Source: Protula sp. h YS-2021
Lineage: Eukaryota > Annelida > Polychaeta > Sabellida > Serpulidae
NCBI GenBank assembly: GCA_949752745.1
Contig: OX457026.1
Coordinates: 70,240,591 to 70,304,590, forward strand
Length of the DNA stretch: 64,000 nt
Reading direction: 5' to 3'
Of this stretch, positions 50,300-63,200 are shown one piece after another. The first letter of the stretch is position 1. Each line of letters opens with the position of its first letter. The translations under genes were made by a program, and so were the position numbers. The notes beneath the pieces were generated by a model. That model was not told the origin of the DNA. It saw only the letters and a list, made by a program, of their open reading frames with translations, and ran no database searches.

Positions 50300-53200
50300 G
50301 TGTATTTTTATAAAAGGGAAAAGTTATGTTCCGTTCAAAGTGATCTGTGAGTTGGCCATAATCTCGAAAACAGAGCGATTTTCAGCTCATTCCCCAATCC
50401 CCGGCCCCACCCTTAAGGGTGAAAACAAAACGCTACATCCCTCCGTTATTGGACGACCCTAGAGGGTGGGTACTTTGACGGAGGGCTGAGTGCGACTCCT
50501 TATCATTGTCATTGTTTATGTGGCGAGAGCATATTAGTATTTTCCCTCTGTCTGCACAACGTCGCTTTCCCAACGTCTATACAACGTCAGAACACATTGT
50601 TTGACCTGCATTTGCGGAATGAAACATTTGCTGTCGCTTAGTGCCTAATAGGTATATTGCAAACGAATATTACTTTCATTGTGATTGGACATCAAAGTTG
50701 AATCTATAGTCAACCCACAACATTTTACCCCAGAATGACCAAACCTCCCATGTGGGACCACCTATGAAATAGGACACATTTTTTTCCGGTCCCCGGGGTA
50801 GTACGATTTCAGAGGTTCCGCTGTATCTTGATTGATTTGGAAATACAGCAAAACCTACCTACACCGGTCAACGGGGGACTGGCGGATTTTTTCCGGTATA
50901 TAGAGGGTGCCCGGTATTTCAAGGGTCATGTAAACCAATGGGGGAAAACGGGAGTGAGAATTCTTGTCCGGTATTGGCAGCTGTCCGGTATTTCAGGGTT
51001 TGTCCAGAATGAGGTTTTGCTTTAGTCAGAAAAGTTATGTACTGTGACTTTAATGGAAATCCATTCCTGCAAGTGAACTGCTTTCAAGAATGGAATGATG
51101 CTTTTTAGTTATATGTGTAGGAACATTTCAATTTTCATTGTTTTTTTTTTTTAATTTTAAATTAAAAAAAAAAACAACAACTTTTTACGAAGATTGTGAT
51201 GATGTTATATATAGCCACATCTTAAATTTCGTGTTTTTTTTACGAAAATAGGACAGATGCTATTTATTGCAAAATTTATTGCAAAGTTTCGAAGAAAACT
51301 TGGGAAATTTGGAATGACGCTATTTATAGCAACATTTCAAGTTTAAAATAAGTAAATAAAACATTTTTAACGTAAACTGATTTCTTTTTTTAACTGGCAC
51401 GAACGATCTTCTGCATGTTTTCCTATTGGCTAGTGTAAGATTATTTTAAACATCTCATTCGCGTGCACCATAGTTTGGAATCAGACAAACAAATTTTAAA
51501 AAATGCAGTTTCTGCGAATTTATAAAAGAAAAACATTTGTTTTATTTTGTTATTCACAAAGATTTATTTCATAATTATGTCAGCATAAAATACAATTGAA
51601 AATGTACATGTACATTGAGCATTGTTACTTGTTTTGCAATAAAATTAGCTTCTTTAAGCCTGTTGGTTTCATTGACTACATCCACGTCAACCCTTCACCG
51701 GTGCTTCGTTCAAACAGTTCCCTGTGCAAACAACCCCCACCCCCTTGCACTACGTAAGTCTTAGATTGAGACTTGATTCCCTGTGTCTGCTAAAAAGTAA
51801 ACAAATTCTCGAGAGTACGTTTTTACCACTGTTCGTGAGACAATAGGTATTCAGAAAAGATCCCACGGACAGGATCCCCGCGGAAAGTACCCCCCCCCCC
51901 CCCCACCAAATGGCAAGGTAGGAAAAGATCCAACCCGGAAAAGATCTCCCACCCCCCTAAATGATCAAATCCCCCACCCTCCCAAAGCTTTTTATGTAAT
52001 TTTGTAATATATTTAGTTGTTTGAATAGATGTCAGGTTATCTGTCAATGGTCATCTGCGTGTTGATTTTGATTATGGAACGGGGTGGGGGAGGGGATGGG
52101 GTAAAGGATGAACTATTTTCCCCTCGTTATAATTTCTTTTGTTATTATTGTTTCATATTTTTTTCTCATTTAAACTATTTTGTACTGTTATTTCTTATAT
52201 ATATTTTTTTTGCGAAAGGGGAAATGAAATAAAAAGCGATACACAACAACACACCGTTTTGCGATTCGGATTTATATTATAATATCAGAGGTCATCATAG
52301 GCTCCATATCTGTCTGTACGTTTTATTATCAAGTTGAGCATTTTGATAAAACGCTTCAACTTCACTTTTTAAACTTTATTACTGAAGTAATCTGCTGATC
52401 ACATGCACCGAAAAAAGCCTTCTCACAACCAATAAAGTAGGGGGAGGGGTGTTGTTAGCCGGGGGGGGGGGGGGATTACGCGCACATTACACAGACCTGG
52501 GGGACAACTTGTATGTTAACTAACCGTTATATATGCTGTGTATCCAAAGCCAATCAATACTTTTGACATCGTGAATTGTTATTCAATTTATAATATCCTC
52601 AGAAGGTAGTTTTTAAAGTGTGAGCTACATTTATCTAAATCCTTGGATCAAAATAAAACGCCTGTTTTTTAGATTAAAATGGTCACTGGGGAAAATAATT
52701 TGCTGGCAACATATTCATTTGCCGGGAGGGGGGGGGGGGTTGTTTGATGTTTCAATTCCGACCATCAAGCAGTAAAATATGAACACACGCTTTCAAGCAT
52801 TACTAAATGTATTAGTAACTTGTTAAAGATATCTGTAAAGTTCAGAGTAACTTAAAACAAAGTAAATCTTTTGAAATATACTGAATCCCCCCTCAAATCA
52901 AAAAGTCGCCTCTCTGAGGTGTGACGCCATCAAATGCCAACACAAGCGTTTAAAAGACAGTGTGATAACATGCCATCTGGGAGTGTATTACAAATTTCCC
53001 CATGATAACTACTCATATATTATATTTTTTTTATATTTATATATTTAAAATTATATAATTTAAATACTGCAAATTTTAACATTCCTCTAAGTAGCCTAAA
53101 GTTGCAGCTTTTAAGTTGGGCCGTGGCTCTTATATTTAATGAAATCGTGACTATATTATTTAAGAATGAAACTAATGTTCCGCACGGAGGAATAGCTGCC

Positions 53201-54050
53201 ATGGAAGGCCAAGTGATTAATTATGTGACCATGTGAGTCCAGCAGTGAAGTATTGTGTAACGGAATGCACTGACCAGTGAACTAAGCCCCTTTCTGCCCC
53301 CCTTGACCCACCAGAGACCCTATTTATTATCTCACCCATATTTTTATTGCATCAAGTAAGGTCTCACATTTTAATAGCACACACACCATAAACATGGGCT
53401 GTCTCTGTACTTTTTCTCTGTACTTCTATTTTCGTCTTTTTGTTAGAATTATTTTTCACAATATATGTCCTAGTCTTTTTGTCTTCATGGTATATCTTTT
53501 ATTATGTCGCGACAAAAGCAATCTGCGTTATTCAGAAAATCCCATTTCTCTCTCTATTTTTTCTTTTTTTTTTGGGGGGGGGGCGGTTAAATTTTGATTT
53601 GCCTCTGATAAAGGTGTACTATGATATGGTATTCAAAAAATTATATTAAAACTGTTTTGTTTAATTTTTATAAAGCTATACATTTAAATTCAACACCAAG
53701 TTCTTGAATATTCAACATGTCGTTCTCCTTACTTAGTTTCCCTGACATCTATCCAGCATTCAACATTGGCAAATGTGTGTTCTATTTACTTTCACTGTCA
53801 ATGGCATCATCAAGCTATTGAGACATCGGGTCACGGCGTCTATACAATGTCCACACAACGGCGCATGTTTACTTGATTGGTTTTATAATTTCTTTCAGTT
53901 TATTTACAAGTCTTACAACAATGGGGTTCTGATATGCGAATCTATGTTTTTAACAACATGTCAATAACATGGAAAATTTAATACATTCAAAATGCAAATG
54001 AAATGATCTATAATGACAATTTTTTTCCAGAGTGTTCATTAGCTTGCACA
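50300..54050. other. Gap between the two minus-strand exon groups
   Basis: No exon recognised, though the signal-peptide exon and promoter of the downstream gene should lie here if the two groups are separate genes. It contains long C or G homopolymers (near 51891, 52461, 52728 and 53573) and AT-rich stretches. Confidence 0.4.
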
Positions 54051-54052
54051 CT

Positions 54053-54058
54053 TTTATT
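54053..54058 (-). terminator. Polyadenylation signal AATAAA after the FN3-like gene
   Basis: AATAAA on the minus strand 56 bases after the in-frame TAG at 54116-54114, followed by a GT-containing stretch. It supports the end of a transcript here. Confidence 0.5.
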
Positions 54059-54113
54059 TAGGGAAGCGTTTTTTTCTCTCCGTTTCGGGCATTTTAGTTG
54101 TACTGCTTGTCTC

Positions 54114-54271
54114 CTAGCCCACAGTGAATGCTTGACTGGTGTATAGCCCCGCCATATTGACAGCCACAACAGTGACGTAATACTGCAGCGTGCTGTCAAT
54201 CTGCGTGATCTCCATGCGCGTTAAAGTTGTCTCCGCCCATTTCAGTATATCTGCTCCTCCGGGAACTGTAC
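54114..54271 (-). CDS. FN3-like exon, apparent last exon
   Basis: Acceptor tttggcccacag, phase 1 in. Encodes LQYYVTVVAVNMAGLYTSQA then F-T-V-G and TAG at 54116-54114. An alternative weak donor (ACT|GTGGGC, phase 0) just before the stop would match the phase of the microexon at 50285. Confidence 0.78.
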
Positions 54272-57200
54272 CTGTGGGCCAAATGTGTAGATATATACAA
54301 GCATATCTTTTATTGAATTCCAAGTTTAGTACTTGCAACGGTAAAGGTGAAAGTTTGTAACAATGACGACATGCAGTCCATACTACGTCTGTTAGTCAAT
54401 TTCTTTATAATGCCAGTGTTAGTGCGTCTTTGCAATGTCGTTGTTACAGTGTCTACCAGCCCTTCACAACACCTATACAACGCCGTTGTGATAGTGTCTA
54501 CCAGCTAAAACATACACAACGTCGTTGCTATGGCGCCGATCAGGCAACACATATACAGCGTCATTGTGATAGTTTCTATTAGAAAACGCCCATACATCCT
54601 CGTTGCTATAGCGTCTACCAGTCAACACATAAACAACGTCGTTGTTCACGTTTCTATCACCCAGCACCTATACAAGGTCATTGTTATGCTAAATAAACTT
54701 CATTTGCATGAGGTTTTTCGTAGGTATTTAATCATGCCTGGTTACGAAAAAACACAATTTCATGCTCTTGCGTGAAGAATTTTCACATTGTGTTTGAAAT
54801 CAAAGCTGAGCTAAGTTATTCTAACCTGCGTGCACTTGGAAGATAAGGGCTGTTCCACTTTCATAGCATAGTGTCCAGTCCAGCAACAGCGTATAATCGT
54901 TTATCCAGTCGTAGTATATTTCATTTCCTTAAACAAAAAGTCGGGAAATTATTGGCACATGCTCCTTTCTATAATAAGAGCTCAATTCACTGAAATTACG
55001 TTTCTTTTTAAAATAATTAAGGAAAATAGTTTTGCCTTGCAAAGAAATTTTAAAATGATATTAAAAAATAAATGAAATATCTTAGACCTGTTGAGCAGTG
55101 CTTCAAACTAAAAACCAAAAGAGAAAAAATACCGAGTCTGTCTTATAAGAAATTTGAAGGTAACATACCATTGTAGACGGGCGGAAGGGTTTCTACGGCA
55201 AATGTCGTCGTTAGCAAATCGCTGCTAAAGCCCCCTATGTTTTCACAGCGAAGTTGCAGCTCATACGTTTCACCCTGTTCCAACTGCAGACTGTTTATTG
55301 CCAGAAATCGCCTCTGTTCAAAGCCGACACTTTGCCAGGAGACAGCATTGCCGGTGATGTTTGCAAGATTGATCTGAATGGAAAGAATATATCTTTGGCA
55401 TCAACACAACTAGTTATAAATGAGAAGCAGAACGATTTTCAAGCGAAGCAGATTTTCTGTTTTTATGTGGGCCTACTAGTGGACCTCTCAGTGGACCTCT
55501 CAGTGGACCTTTCGATTGAGACCTCATTTGGGATAAACCATAAAGGCTCTTAATTTAGTCTTATCATGGTCTTAAGGTAGTCTTATCAAGTAGTCGAGTT
55601 GCATACAACATGTATATATGTTACAGGGAATCTGTGAAATTAGGGATTTCATGAAATCCCTAGTGGATTCGTATAATAACTTGCTCAATCAATTTCGATG
55701 TTTTTATTGAGAATTTTCATGTTTGCAATGTAGTATTTTACCGAAATTACTAGTAGATTTTGAATTAATATACTCAAAGCACTCGATTGCCAAACTATCA
55801 TTCATGAGATAAGTACCTGAATTTAGCGATATTTTTTATCCTATGTAGCTTATGTCACATTTCACGCCAAATTCTGTTATTTTGGATGGTAATGTTAAAA
55901 ATTCCAATTCCTTTCGATGTGAAAAGGGATACACAGTTTTGAAGAACCACTAAACAGCCTTCCCGAATGGATAATTTTTCAAAATAGTTTTATAATCAAC
56001 ATGAGCTTATTCATTACACGAATTCCCTAGGGGTTTCATGAAATCCCTAATTACACAGATTCCCTGTAACATATATACTGAAGCACCAAAGCCCCAGTCC
56101 ACAGTACAAGTGGGTGCTGTATGATCGGGTAGTAAAAAGGCATCACAGTTAATAAGTAATTCAAGGGAAAAGAATTGCCTCGCAGTGGTGTATGTCCACA
56201 CCATCTTGTACACCATCCCACTTCACCCATAGCTGATCCGTTCTGGAGACAAAGTGCCCTCTTTCTGGATATATCGTCTGCGGTTCATGTATGATGGAGA
56301 AGTCCGCATTCGTGACGTCAGGACTTTGCACCACCAGGGTAATGTCACTTGACTGGGCGGTTGTCACCAACCCGATGTTGCTTTTACAGCGTATGTCGAA
56401 GTGCATAGATTGCCCGTGGGAGAAAAGTGGGTCTATGGAAAAGTACTGCGAGCCCGAGGCGGCTATTTCCTGGGTGGCTAGCACAGCAACCCCATCCCCT
56501 GTCACGCCTGTGCAAAAATTTATTAAAAAATATAACACTTCATGACCAAAGCATCTATTAAATATATGAAGGAATTGAAAAAATATTAAATTAAAACTGA
56601 TAGGCCTAATTTGGATTTACTGGTTAAAAAGCTGATCGGCAGACAAAGCTGGGGACTGAACATGGACTTAATATATTAATTGTACCGAAATACAGATAAT
56701 CAAAATAAAACTTTTAATGAACATCTTTCATTTAAACATAAAAGTATTGAATGCTATTTTCACATTTATTAGGGAATTATTGATCTCAAGAATTAATTTT
56801 TGATCTCAAAAATTGGTTATTTGATATCAAGAATTAATTTTTGATCTCAAAAATCCATATTATGATATCAAGAATTAATTTTTGCTATCTGTAATTATAT
56901 TTTTGATACCTCTAAATGTATTCGCCATCTCAAAAATAATTCTTGAGTTAAAGCATAAAACCACAATTAAATGAAAATGCTCAGTTATATACGGCCAACA
57001 CTTCGAGCGTATATAACATTATTGCTGGATTGAAAATATGACCTGAAATCCAGCAAATGTGAACTCCGCTCTCCGAATCTTCTGTTAACCATGACACATG
57101 CACATCACGTGATACAACCACCTGTTCACCTCCATTCACCTCAAATAAACAGCACATCATGTAATTACTTAAACTATACTCTGTGATTGATACCTGGCAA

Positions 57201-60200
57201 TAGAATTTCTTTGAAAACAACATGTTTCTTAATTTTAGAAAGATTAGCTTGTGAAAAGCTTTTGGATGTCGTGGTTATCGAATATTTCATTGATACTTAT
57301 AAATTAGTAGATGTTGTACCGACAGTAGGTGAAGAAGGGATTAAATTATTACCTCAAACGTGAGTACTTGTGGTGGCGTAATATCAACAACAACGGGAGG
57401 ACCGTAGAAAACGGAAAACAATCCCGCCGCATTGGTCACTTTGAGTGTAGTGTGCACTACGGTGCCATGCTGCAGGTTCAGTCCAGCTTTCCTGTAAGTT
57501 TTGTGATGTCCCACAGATTGAAAGGAAGATATCTGCAGTCCACCTTGACAAAATAAGAACGACTCTCATCATATATAACTGCAATATAGGTAAATATATT
57601 TGTGAAAAAAATCTGATTTCGGATCTTTAGCAAAAACAACGTTGGACTAAGAGACTGCTTTCGTTATTTAAGCCATGATAAAATATAATTAGATTTCCTA
57701 CATTTGACGGGAAATAGTGTTAACCAGAAGCCAAAAACGTTAAACACCATTTCTAATATTCGCAATTATCATCAAAACAACATAAACCGGACGAGTCGAT
57801 AGAGAAATGCATCCCTCACCCTGAACTGTGCCTAGTCCTACCAAAGTTTCCACCACATGCGACTCGAGATCCTCGATATTCCATGTGGCTACTAGTTCCG
57901 TGCCTGTAGATGACGTCATCAACTTCACATGTATGACGCCATCGTCGCTTCCGCCTACGTCATCAATATGGCTGATCTCCTGCAACTCTACGTTGTCAAA
58001 ACAAACAGAGAGCTTGTTTTCATTTGTTCCAAGGATAAGTTCCATGGATGTGCTTGTGGCATGGATGTACAGGTGATGATGCACCCACTCATCGTCGACA
58101 TCCGGATTGGTGCCGTCGGACAGGATATACATTTCATGCCCCGAGCCTGCACGAATGTAGAATGTGGCAGAGGGTTGTGCCACTACAGAAGCGCTTCGTT
58201 TTGCGGCAAATGACACGCGATATCCCATCCCTGGGACCGTGATAAATGTCTGCGAAAGTTCATTGCTTCTTATACAGATATACTTAAGTCCATCCTGTGG
58301 TAGCTGATCATTAATTTCGTATTGATCATTCAATACCGCCCATGTGCCCGATAGGTCCTCTTCAAACGATGGGTTACTGGCGATGTTCTGTCCTGTCTCT
58401 AGTCTGCCGTCGGCCTGTGGCGGCGTCAGATCAACAAGCATCCCATTGCTGAAGATTCTTGTGGATTCTAATCCAGCGCCATTGATGGCCGACACTGATG
58501 AATACACAACAGTATCTGCAACGAATAAAGTGGTACTTAAACAATACAACAATTAATGTTTGCAAACACTGAGGAAAGAAATACGTACCTACTCTTTCGT
58601 AGTTGGTGTTTATACACCACAGAACCTTTCAAAGAGTGAGGTATGTCAGCGTGAACAATGTCTACCTATCAAAATATGTAACTGTCAATCTATATACATA
58701 AATTTTCAACAGAATAATTCAAGAACAGTTTGAAACAAAAACATCAAACTGTTCTTGTGTTCCATACCGTGCTCTAAGGGGGTCACCAAGGTAATAGTTG
58801 CTCTACGATTCCGTGTGTTTTGACAGGCGAGAAACACGTCACCGGTTGGCTCCAGAGTGACACAATAATTGAAGTATCTGATGAAGCTCTCATCATCGTA
58901 AAAGCCTTCCCACGAGGCGGATACGAGCAATGCATCGGAGGAGTATCTCTCGTCGTGGATACCGTGTCCGTCTTGGATCACACCTGTTGATGGTGCTGAG
59001 GAGTCCACCTGAGGAGAACACACAATGCATGCTGTACTATCATTTCGGAGTCAAACTATTTATATGATAGCCACATATTATAAAAATGGTGACCATATAA
59101 CACATAATAATATAATATCGCTAATCATATCCTGTAATGACAGCGTTTTGGGATACTTATGGCAAGTTCATAATTCTACGGTTGGCTAGAAAAATAGATA
59201 TTCCTATGGTTGGCCAAGAAGATTTTGGCAATATACTCAAGTGTAATAAAGATAACGATATCCATATAATATTTGGTAAATTTATCACAGCACAAAGCCG
59301 GAAGCCTAAGATTATTATCGTTGTTAAAGACAGTAGTTTCACTAACAGTTTAAATTATATATCACAAGTTCATTCCACCTGAAAACCATCGGAATGGTCG
59401 ATGTTGCACAGCCCAGCTCTGTTACAGGACTTCACGCTTGAGTGGTAGTGCACGCCATTGCTAAGCGACAACCCATCAAAGAGTACTTCCGGTGCGGAGA
59501 AACCGTCCTGTAGTGCTTCGGCAACATCGCAGGCACCTTGGACAGTGCCAATACACACTTGAAAACTCTCCAAGTCCGACTCACCATCTCTGAACACATT
59601 ATACCACTTGAGATACACAGCTGATGCCGTCGTAAAATCGATCTCGCTGTTGGCATCAGCACCGGTCACCTCACTAAGCTTATAGCTATCGGATAGTTCG
59701 GGTGGGGTTGTATCAATGTATACACCGTTCGATGAGGTAAGTGTATACTCAGTATCGCTATACCAAGCTTTGACGTGAAAAACATACAACGTGTGCCTCT
59801 CCAGAATGAGCTCTAAAGGGCAAACATAAATAAGGAGTACCAGTATGTTTTGGTGCCATTTAACTACATACATAAAACTTTGCCCTGGCCGACAAAGCTT
59901 CTTTATTAATAAATACCCTTTAATATTTTACTTTTACCCAAGTAACAAAGAAATAATGCGCGTCTAGACAAAATTTTTATAACGGTGTTTTTAAATTCAT
60001 TTTAAGAAAACTGTAAATAAGAGAAGTGCACCATCAATATCGGATAAAGAAGTCGTGAAAACAGCAAACTGCTCCTTCATGGTGTCGAACCATACTGCCT
60101 GAGATTGTAAATTAAACAAGCCCACGCCAGGGGAATCCTCGTCAATCCCAACGCTCCACTCAAACCACTTTGGTTGTATCCCTGTACTCCCTGCAGTGCA

Positions 60201-63200
60201 GAAATGTATCAGTTTAAATGACAATGAAGCATGAGCATGATCTGGACTTGTCTAACAATACAACGAAAGCCCTGGGAGATTTGACTATTAGTTAGGTTTC
60301 TTGAAAGTTGAGGGTCGTATTTTGTGTACCCCTGTTCGTAGCTGAAATCAAATCAAACAGCATTATAGAAATTCGGACACATTTGACAGTAACATCGCGG
60401 AGATACAATATATCTGTAATACACATGAATATGTTTTGATGTGTGGTTTTAATGGTCATTCTTTTGATTGGTCCTTACTATGGCAGTGGGTAACTGTTTT
60501 CCATTATTTTAGCCAAAAATCTTTGATAGGTCTCATGCTAGTAAAAATAAAACCAAAAAAGCGCATTTAAAAAAAGCAGATATGAAGTTTCACATATTCA
60601 AATGCGCTATAATTAGCGCAAGGCTCAAAGGAAACTCAGCACAATATTATGAATCGCAGCAAGTGTTTGTGCACAATGGTGTACGTCCCAAGACTCACCT
60701 ACGCTCCATCTGGCAGCTAAGGTATCAGAGGATATAGTATAATTTATGTCCAGTGAATCAACTGTTTCAATATTGCTTGGATCCACATCGAATACCTCCA
60801 CACTGGCATATGACGTATCCACTGTAAGTCATTCATTAGAAGATGAATATGTTTTGCATGTTTTTTTACTTTGAATTGTTAGAATTTCAAGAACAGCAAC
60901 GCAATGCTGAAAGTGAAGTAACTGGAACTACTTGACAAACAAACAAGAATTTACTAAAACAAGAATTGCTATTTACATCTGGACTTCACTGACAGTGCTT
61001 ACGTCAACTTAACTACCGTAGGCAAAAATCGTTATATGTGAAGAATACATTATTTGCCTCTTTAAATATTCATTTATTTGCATTTATTTATTTCTATGTA
61101 GCAATCTGGTTGTGTAAATCCCACTATAGTGAATGCTTAATAATGCTTAATACACAGAAAAAAGCCATCCTAGTACTGCATCTCTCTTAAGGCTGTAAGA
61201 AAGGGGTAAATCAATGTCCTCTGGCTTACATAACACATGGTGACACGTGTTATCTTCTAATGAGCAGTGTATTGTTCCATGTGGAGCGCATGTGCAGTGA
61301 TTTTCACACGTCTCCGTGTCACATCTGCGTATCAGGCTCAGTATTCCACCACCGTTCCCAGACGGTATCGCCTCAAACAAACCATGCAGCACAGCACTCT
61401 TCAACCCAACCTTTAATTACAGAAAATAAGACAACACGCAATTACTTACAAAAAAGTGTAAAGACTAGGGACACACCAAACTTTGCAGCCATGTTATTCT
61501 CTCTCTAAAGTGGCACTGTTATCAAATTTGACCCTAAAGCTTACTCTTGTGCATTACATGAACACACTGAACCCTCATTCTTAAAACGAAGCATATGTAG
61601 TAGTTAATGTAGCTACAAGGCTGCGCACGTTACCTAAAACCACCTGTACAATATAACGCGAGACGCATCTATGTCTATATAAGTTTAGTAAAATATTCAG
61701 AGTAGCGTAGACAATTGCTGTTGTTCTTTTCTAGTTTCGATAAAAAACTGTGAATGTCATATGCCCGGAAAGCCTCAGCGCAACTGCACAATTGTGAAGC
61801 ACAAAAATTGCTCGACAGTTCCATTTGAAGCCGATTAAACATTTCATGATATTTGGGGTTTTAATCTGTGAGGGAATGACTACAACACATGAAAAAGATA
61901 TGGAAATCTACGGGTCGTATCCTATATCTGTAGCAGTTGGAATTTACTCAACAACGTATTGAGCAATGTATTTAACGCTTATTTCAGAGTTTAAATGTGA
62001 TCATTCCTGTAACATGGCTTTCCATGTTGCAAGGAGAACCATCGAAAGATTTGGAGTAGAGAAGAGTAAGCTTCGAACACAGGAACTGACATAGATAGTG
62101 AAGCTTTGAATACATTTATTCGTATTTTGCTTTTTCTTGGAGAACAACTTGAGCCATATTAGGGGTGCGGCGAATGAACACAATTACCCCTGATATATGT
62201 GTTAATTATAACTAGAACTAACATTCTATATATTACATAACATGTCACCTGCATTCATTATGTATAAGTGCATGTGATATTGAGAAATTGATTAACTTTA
62301 ATTCATTAAGCTTTTCATTTCAATAGATGCATGCGAAGTTGCCGTACGTTCCTGCCGTAATAGCCATCGCTTTTAGGAAGTGGACATACTCACAGTATTC
62401 TGTGCTTGAATGGTGATGTAGAGTTGTTCATATTCATTGACATCAGAAAGTAGGTCAATTGTTGCTGTCTGAAGATAACCTTCTGTCCTCTCTTCAACGC
62501 TTTCATGCGCTAGAACCAGTCTTTCACTCTACATAGGAAAAACCAATACGCAAAAATACAGAGGATGATAATGTTATTCATTTTAAGAATCCTTCATTGG
62601 CTGATATATCGTCAGGCCCCTATGGGCTGTATCAACCTTGTGATGTAATATTACATATATTTGGCATTTAATGTAATGTATATATTTTTAAAATAAAATA
62701 TTTCCACAACACTAAAAGGGAAATGCTAAATATTTACAACATACCCCCAGTAACTCGTTACCACGGTAAGAGCGTCCTATTGTAACATAATACAGCTCAA
62801 TATCGCTATGTGGATCCTGAAAACCGATCCAGGACAACATCATTTGTGCGGGTACGCTTCCTGTCGTGTGACTGTATGCCATATGACCTTCAGCACTTCT
62901 AGAGAGCTGCAATGTCGAGTCCACGGCGTGCAGTGTACTAGTCGCGAATGCTCCAATGGTCGGTACACTGTTATCAATCTAAAAAACGAGTTTTTTTATT
63001 TTTGTACAGTCTGTGCTGTCTTAGTTACCTCTTTGAAAATATCTGAAATATATATTGAAAAATTTGTAAACAATTGGTACTTTTTATTTAGATGGTTGCA
63101 GTGTGTGAAAGTTTCGCGTTAGTGGTTAGTTGGATCCTACAGTTTATTTATATACTCGCAGTTTCCGTTAATTTGATATTTACTTTTAATTCTCTTTTAA

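Noticed and set aside
56161..56201. Continuation of exon 56202-56507 as coding (reading GVDIHHCEAILFP)
   Set aside because: There is no usable donor before the stop; splicing at GATG|GTGTGG to the 38-nt exon restores the domain pattern.
60625..60698. Continuation of exon 60699-60821 as coding (reading ESWDVHHC...)
   Set aside because: A consensus GTAG|GTGAGT donor precedes it, and the next exon continues the FN3-like F-E-W-S-V-G pattern in phase.
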